From: Channallabes apus
Lineage: Eukaryota; Chordata; Actinopteri; Siluriformes; Clariidae
Assembly (NCBI GenBank): GCA_030522415.1
Contig: CM060124.1
Location: 24,735,454 to 24,799,453 of the forward strand
Direction of reading: 5' to 3'
DNA: 64,000 nucleotides
Numbering within the stretch: position 1 is the stretch's first letter; each line of letters opens with the position of its first letter. The notes under the pieces are model-generated. The model searched no databases, was not told the DNA's origin, and worked only from the letters and a program-made list of their open reading frames with translations. Both the position numbers and the translations under genes were made by a program. Positions 58,201 to 64,000 of the stretch are shown here, piece after piece.

Positions 58201-58664
58201 GTGAGTGAATATGTTATGTAAGAGCCAAAGAATTACATAAAGATTACCTAAAAGATTAAATAAAATAAAACTTAGCAATTAATAGCTTCTAGTCTGTTCT
58301 TTATTTTCATATGCAATATGTTGTTTTGGACTTATTCAAAAGTGAAACAAGTTTCTGAAAATGGATGAAGAATATAATAAACATATTAACTTGTAAATGT
58401 TTGATTTGTTATCATTGCGTAATTACTTCAGACAGTGCACAAACATGCGATTCCTCCTGTGATTTGGTGGTGTTTGCATGGGTAACGTTAACTAATACTA
58501 CCATTTCAAGCTTTCTAATTAACAGCTAAGTTTTCCAGTGTTGATTTTCAATTAGAGTAAAATAGAAATGCAAGTGTGCTATGTAGGGCATAGAATCCCT
58601 TCTTTCACATAACAAGTAAGTGCCCTTAATTAGCAGTTAGTCAGGATTTGAGATTCCACCATTT
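58201..58664. other. AT-rich interval, no gene seen
   Basis: No reading frame or repeat was recognised. GTTAGAAG at 58665-58672 is the left target duplication of the next element. Confidence 0.5.
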
Positions 58665-58672
58665 GTTAGAAG

Positions 58673-59925
58673 TAGAGGTGGAAAGTAACGAATTACATTT
58701 ACTTGCGTTACTATAATTGAGTAGCGTTTTTGTGTATTTCTACTTTTTAAAGTAGTTTTAAAATCTGTAATTTTACTTTTACTTAAGTACATTTTGTTTG
58801 AAGTATTGTAATTCGCTACATTTTAAATCATATTCGCTACTGAGCAAATAAATGAATGAAAATGCTAAAATAATGATAATATTACGCTCGCGTGTGTGTA
58901 TCATGTCCTGGTCGCGCGCCGCTCCAGACTCCACTCCAGGTTTTCTGACTGTCCCCACATCAGCAGCTACCTGACCTTCCACACGGTCACTGAGAGTGAC
59001 CCTATACAAACCGGAGAGAGACGCAGGAAAGAGGAAAGAGATAGTGATTTTGGCGTTATGATATTTGGTGGTGTATTCTGGTTTTTACTTTTTGCCTCCT
59101 ATTGACTATGATTATTGCTTTGTCCCTTTGGTTTGGTTGGTCTTTGTATATATTTGTAGATAATTTCACTGTATGTTTCTGCACTCACTATAGTAGTAGG
59201 GGCGTGGCTGCCATTTATTTTGGGAAGAGGGAATTTATTCACTGTTTTTTGGTTTAGGGAGTCCGGGAAGGTACCTGTATTTTTGTTTGTGGGTTTTTTT
59301 TATTTTTATTTATTTATTTATTTATTTTTTTGGCAGGTAATCTAGCTACTAAATATAAATCCCATTTTTTTTATTTTATTTTGGGTTCACCCTGAATCTG
59401 ATCCTTCTCCTCCTGTTGTGTGTGTGTGTGTGTGTGTGTGTATTTTTTTTGTATATACAAACCTCATTATTTCATCAGTTAATGATTGGCTCTAGTTCTT
59501 TCTGCCATATACCACCATTTCCGTACAGTTTAAAATAGAACACTGAACCATTCTTTTGCTGTATGGCCCTAGACTGGGACGTAACACCATATTTAAGTGA
59601 CCACTTTGGTTTTCAAGCAAAACAAAGACAACCTTTTATTATGCAAAGGTGTTCCTTCAGTTAAAACCAACTAGTTTGAGATTTATATCTGCTCATCTTT
59701 TTTGAACTACGCTAGAATGCCTCATCCCACCCCCGCTGTTAAAAAAATTAAATAAAAAAGTAACTCGGTAACTTTTACTCTGAGTAAATTTTTTTCATGA
59801 GCTACTTTTTACTTTTACATGAGTACATTTTTATAATGGTAACTTTACTTGTATGTAAGTAAAATTTCACTGAAGTAACAGTACTTGTACTTGAGTACAA
59901 AATTGTATTACTCTTTCCACCTCTG
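58673..59925 (-). mobile_element. hAT-like non-autonomous DNA transposon, copy 2
   Basis: A 1253-bp element with an exact 8-bp duplication GTTAGAAG at 58665-58672 and 59926-59933. Ends are TAGAGGTGGAAAG (first base changed) and the inverse of CAGAGGTGGAAAG. It is inverted relative to 19041-20512 and shares inner blocks, for example CTAGACTGGGACGTAAC (59568-59584). It is shorter than copy 1 by internal deletions and carries a (GT)n run at about 59416-59440. Confidence 0.9.
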
Positions 59926-59933
59926 GTTAGAAG

Positions 59934-61028
59934 TTACAGTAGTTAGTGTTGTATCTCATGAAACCTAACCCAGATGGTTTCAGAGGCAATTCGGAATGTC
60001 TTACAGTAGAAGCAGTTACCAAGGAGACAAAGTGTTGTTTAAGATGACATTAAAATCTTGCTGAAATTGCTTCTGTGACTGGTTTTATATGTGGGTTTTG
60101 CACTGGCGTCCAGTATGTAATGTTTATTCTGCTGTCCAGAAGTGGGTGGGACAGACATACTTGAGATGCAAAAATGTAAAAGAAATTCTATAAGTGACAA
60201 AATATAAGTTAAGTAAGTAAAGGATAGAGCAATAAATAACTGAATAAATGAATGAAAAGTGAATAAAACACATTACAAAGGATGTGGCAGGAAATCTGAC
60301 TGAGCATTTGTAAATATATAGGTCAATATGTAAAGAAATAAACATGCGAATTGTGTGAAGTTTGGTTGCTTGTTTGCATGTTTGTTTTTCTGCACTGATG
60401 GGCCAGTCAAGGGTTTTTTCTCTTTTGGTAAGGAGTCCATAATACTTTCAAGAGGTGCTATAAATCTTAGTTATAAAAGCAATTGCCACCTGCTAATACA
60501 GACTGCACCAGCTATGTCGCTGCATTTGAAAAGACTTTAAAGCACTGTTGCTTGTTTATACATCTGTAAATGGAGTAGGCTTTAAATACTTCTCAAACAG
60601 GTTTCAGGAGTACACACCTGCTATGCCTCTCAAGTCACTGGAGAAATATCTGTTAGAAATACTGTACCTAGTGTCAAAACAAAAAATATTTGTACACACA
60701 AGCATCCTTTGTGTAATGCAAATATGTGGACAAATTGTATTAAAAATGTTATTGAGGTCAGGTTTAGTCACCAAAGGGCAACATTCATTCAACAACTCAT
60801 GTTGAACCAGTAAATACAGTTGAATTACCTGTATCAGCAACATTAGTACTTTATGCATGTTCTACCTTAGAGAAGAACAAACTGAGAAGCTTATCCATGT
60901 TTTGTCCAGGATAGAAAAGTGGTTGTGATTTTAAATCAAGGGCTGTTAACCTTCTGAAATCCTCTTTCACCTTAAATACAACATTTACTCACTGTTAACA
61001 AAGTTATATCAGTCATTTGGGTCTGTTT
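59934..61028. other. Interval without a recognised gene
   Basis: Short frames only; none resembles a known protein. Moderately AT-rich. Confidence 0.5.
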
Positions 61029-61096
61029 ATAGGCTCCAGGTCCCCCGCGACCCTGAACACAGGATTAAGCGGTATAGAAAATGAATGAATGAATGA
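61029..61096 (+). repeat. SINE 3' fragment with (GAAT)n tail
   Basis: A very short, heavily 5'-truncated copy of the (ATTC)n-tailed SINE in plus orientation (GTCCCCCGCGACCCTGAACA, then ATGAATGAATG). It is flanked by GGGTCTGTTT on both sides (about 61019-61028 and 61099-61108). Confidence 0.82.
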
Positions 61097-61146
61097 ATGG
61101 GTCTGTTTGAACATGGATTCATTGTTCCTGTTTATTCCCCAACTGA

Positions 61147-61345
61147 AAGTGATGGCAGAGTTAGCTAAGTGGTTAAGGAGTCGGAGTACTAATTGGAAGG
61201 TTCCAGGGTTAGACCCCAGTATCACCACATTGCTACTGTTGGGCCTTTGGGCAGGGCACTTAACTCTCACCTGCTTGCATGTATAATTAGAGAAAAAAAA
61301 GGTAAATAATGATAAGAGAATCTGTAAAATGTTATTTATGTAAAA
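61147..61345 (+). repeat. V-SINE-like element, diverged
   Basis: tRNA-like head (AGCTAAGTGGTTAAGGAGT; B box GGGTTAGACCCC) followed by TTGCTACTGTTGGGCCTTTG, the same body as the SINE at 41239. The LINE-type tail is decayed to TGTAAAATG repeats. Confidence 0.75.
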
Positions 61346-61577
61346 TGTAAAATGAAATTCACAAGTTCATGTTATAGATTGGATGATCATGGATTATACC
61401 TAATGCTCATCTGATTTTCTATAAATTTCACAAGACTGATTATGAAAAATGGCAGATGATTTTAATCGTTAATAATTCCTAAAATACATCATCAGTCTTT
61501 TTAGCAATCTCAGACAACTTCTATGTACCGAAAAACATGCAAGTATCTGAAGAAAGCATGTTTATAATAATGATAAC

Positions 61578-61925
61578 TCACTTACTCAATCATCTTCTAT
61601 ACCGCTTTATCCTGCATTCAGGGTCGCGGGAGCCTGTAGCCTACGCCAGGATGTTTAGGGCACAAGGCAGGATACAACCTGGACAGGGTGCCAACCACTG
61701 CAGGGCACACTCACACACTACAGTCAATTTGGGAATGCCTATTAGCCTAATCTGCATATCATTGGATTGTGTGAGGAAACCGGAGTACCAAGAGTAAACC
61801 CACCAAGCACAGGGAGAACATGCAAACTCCATGCACACAGAGACGGGAATCGAGCCAGGCCGGGAATCGAACCTGGACCCTGGAGATGCAAGGCACCAGT
61901 GCTAACCACTACACCATCGTACTGC
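61578..61925 (-). repeat. tRNA-derived SINE, near full length
   Basis: On the minus strand the head holds A box TGGTGTAGTGGTTAGCAC and B box GGTTCGATTCCC. The conserved body follows, with a decayed ACTC/ATTC tail at the left. Related ATGATAACT sequences flank both ends (about 61569 and 61932). It is the most complete copy here and shows that the family is tRNA-derived. Confidence 0.85.
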
Positions 61926-64000
61926 CCAATTATGATAACTGTGTACGGTAATTTGTGTTACCGAAATCCAATTGAATGTGCATCTAAATTGTCTGCTAAC
62001 ACACACTGTATGGTACCATTTGCGTTACTGGCAATACTTAAAGACAAAAATTTCATTCGAATCCCAGAATACATGGTCTTTCAGCATAACCTCTGAAGAG
62101 CTATGCATTTTCTCATTATCTACTTGACACAGGAATGACGAATGTACAGAGGTCCATACAGACTGCAGTGGTGATGGAATATTTCCTAGCTGGCAGCACA
62201 AAATTGTTATCTTGTGCTTTTTTCAGGAAGTTCCTAAGGGATTACAGACCTCAAAATCAACACACAATATTTGAGACATCTTAAATTTTCCTTGTGATCT
62301 TATGGTATGATATAAGGTATTAATGTATGAAATGTATTTCATTATATTGCCAAGATTGTGCTACAAAAGGAATTTGGGTGTGTGTTTGTTGTCAGAAATG
62401 TGTCATTCGATGGAGGAAAAGGTATTTATAGTTGAGTATTAATTTGGGGACCAAGTTTAAAAAAGGTGTCAGTTACAATTCCTTCCCATACCCGTCCCAT
62501 TCCTCAGATCTTACGTCACCTGATGCCTACTTGTGAGGAATGTTTAATAAGAGTGTGATCAACTTTAAATATTTCCCAAGAACTGTACCTGCAGAAGTTT
62601 TTTTTGCAGAAGTCTGCAGTGACCTTTGTTCCAGGAATCCGAGTTGACAATCTGCGTGAATGATATGAACACTGTCTACAGCAAGTCGGCGCACACGCAC
62701 TTCGAACACTTACATTTCAGTACTGTATGTTTTGGCACATTCTGTTTCTTGTTCTCTTTTATGCACTGTTGAAGCGACCATCTACCCCATGTTGTTGGTC
62801 CTGATTCACACAGCCCTTTCACTAACTCTGTAATTACTGGTGCAGCAAGGACGCAATTGTGTCTCTCAATTGGTTTGCTCGATAATATTTTTGAAATATT
62901 GAGCCAATGCTACAGATGTGAAGTCCTCTACCAACTCCATACAGTTTCCTGGTAAATGCAAAATGCTTTTGGATTTAACAAGCAATGAAACTAGCTATAT
63001 TTCTCAAAGCAGCATTTTGTAAAGGTTCCCTCTCCTCATCAAAAGTCAAGAGACTTATTTTCAGCAATATCTTCAGTACCAGTTGCACTATTGACAGCTT
63101 TATGACAGTCTGAGGCTCTCTGCAGAAATGCACTTTTAAAATCACTGGTTGATTGAGGAGAATGGTTTCTGCTTTAGTGTGATTCAAATGTCATAAAGTC
63201 ATAACTATTAAAAATACAATCAACCAGTGCAGTCTCAGATAAAGTTTTAGATGCAAAAAAAGGAATAATTATAAATTATTGTGAAAGTGTTTAATTCACA
63301 ATTTTGACAACAAAAAAAGAAAGGAACTCTGCAGTTATTGATGCATGATAAACATGATTGCAGCGTGCTGTGGGTATTTATAGAGCAGAAAGGGCTGTGA
63401 CTGGTGAAGCCCTAAATAGTCAAGAGTATTCCATATTGTTTACAAAGGTTTCGCCTCCGTAAAACGTATTTTGGATAAATATTTGGTACTTAGAATTTCA
63501 AGTGATGTTTAAACTTTGTACATTGAAAATAAACATAAAACTGCTGCTATTCTTGTCAAATCTTCAGACAAATCCTCATTAACAAAAGCTGCCCTGAATA
63601 CAAAATTATGATTTCATTCTGTAGCTCAAAGTCTTTTAGGTAAGCTGCATGCAGACATGAAGTAATTTGTTGGTACCTGAAATAATGTAAAACTTGCAAA
63701 AGTAATAATTTTATGAACATTGACTAATGAAAATCAGGCAATGGGTTTTTATTTCTTTAATAGAAGGGACTATCAAAGTCATCATCCAAATGTGTAGATG
63801 TACATGGATCCTAATAATCTACTAATCTGAATAAGAGCCCAACCCGGAACAACACTGCAATTGGAACAGGGTTGGCATTAAAGGATAGTGGGTAAAGGAG
63901 CAGATCTGGGGACTCATGTACACTGAGTATTAGGTGAACTGGTATGTTTAGATGCTGTCTTCCCCACTTTCATTGATCACTCAGGTTTGTTGACGATGAG
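61926..64000. other. Right-end interval without a recognised gene
   Basis: About 2.1 kb of moderately AT-rich DNA with only short frames. No transposon termini, SINE or coding family was recognised. Confidence 0.5.

Overview
The window is vertebrate nuclear DNA, almost certainly from a teleost fish. It holds one intact host gene, a single-coding-exon SLITRK-family gene best matching slitrk1 (minus strand, 53766-55835). Most of the rest is a dense collection of teleost-type transposable elements: CR1/L2 and RTE LINEs, Gypsy, BEL/Pao and DIRS retroelements, a defective endogenous retrovirus, Tc1-like, hAT-like and other DNA transposons, and tRNA-derived SINEs. No bacterial operon, CRISPR array or organellar gene was seen. 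A catfish-like (otophysan) source would fit the SINEs, but this cannot be settled from the sequence alone.

Layout. 1-4095: a CR1/L2-type LINE with an SGNH-esterase ORF1 end and a broken EN-RT ORF2. 4815-18061: a Gypsy element whose pol order is protease-integrase-RT-RNaseH (Gmr1-like), with a SCAN-like gag. Its protease is split by an RTE-type LINE, which is itself split by a BEL/Pao element (7653-13353), giving three nesting levels. 19041-20512: a hAT-like non-autonomous element; a second copy lies inverted at 58673-59925. 24009-31290: a retrovirus-like element with LTRs identical as far as can be read, a broken gag, pol remnants and env fragments. 31777-33993: a minus-strand LINE 3' end carrying a Tc1-like insertion. 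37556-49476: a long diverged inverted-repeat structure that was later hit by a DIRS element (38234-42803, with inverted termini and an internal complementary region) and by two oppositely oriented copies of one Tc1-like family (43248-44868 and 46109-47725). 50041-52515: small DNA transposons and microsatellites. 52516-57916: slitrk1 with its flanks. 57917-64000: SINEs, the second hAT-like copy and single-copy-looking AT-rich DNA.

None of the transposon reading frames looks fully intact. The terminal structures (TA or 8-bp target duplications, 5-bp BEL and 4-bp ERV duplications, 10-13-bp SINE duplications) are clean enough to set the order of insertions. The points most worth pursuing are the integrase-first Gypsy element with mismatched LTRs and repeated primer-site-like leader, the DIRS circle-junction sequence, and the recently inserted but pol-deficient retroviral element with a 2.2-kb segment of unknown origin.
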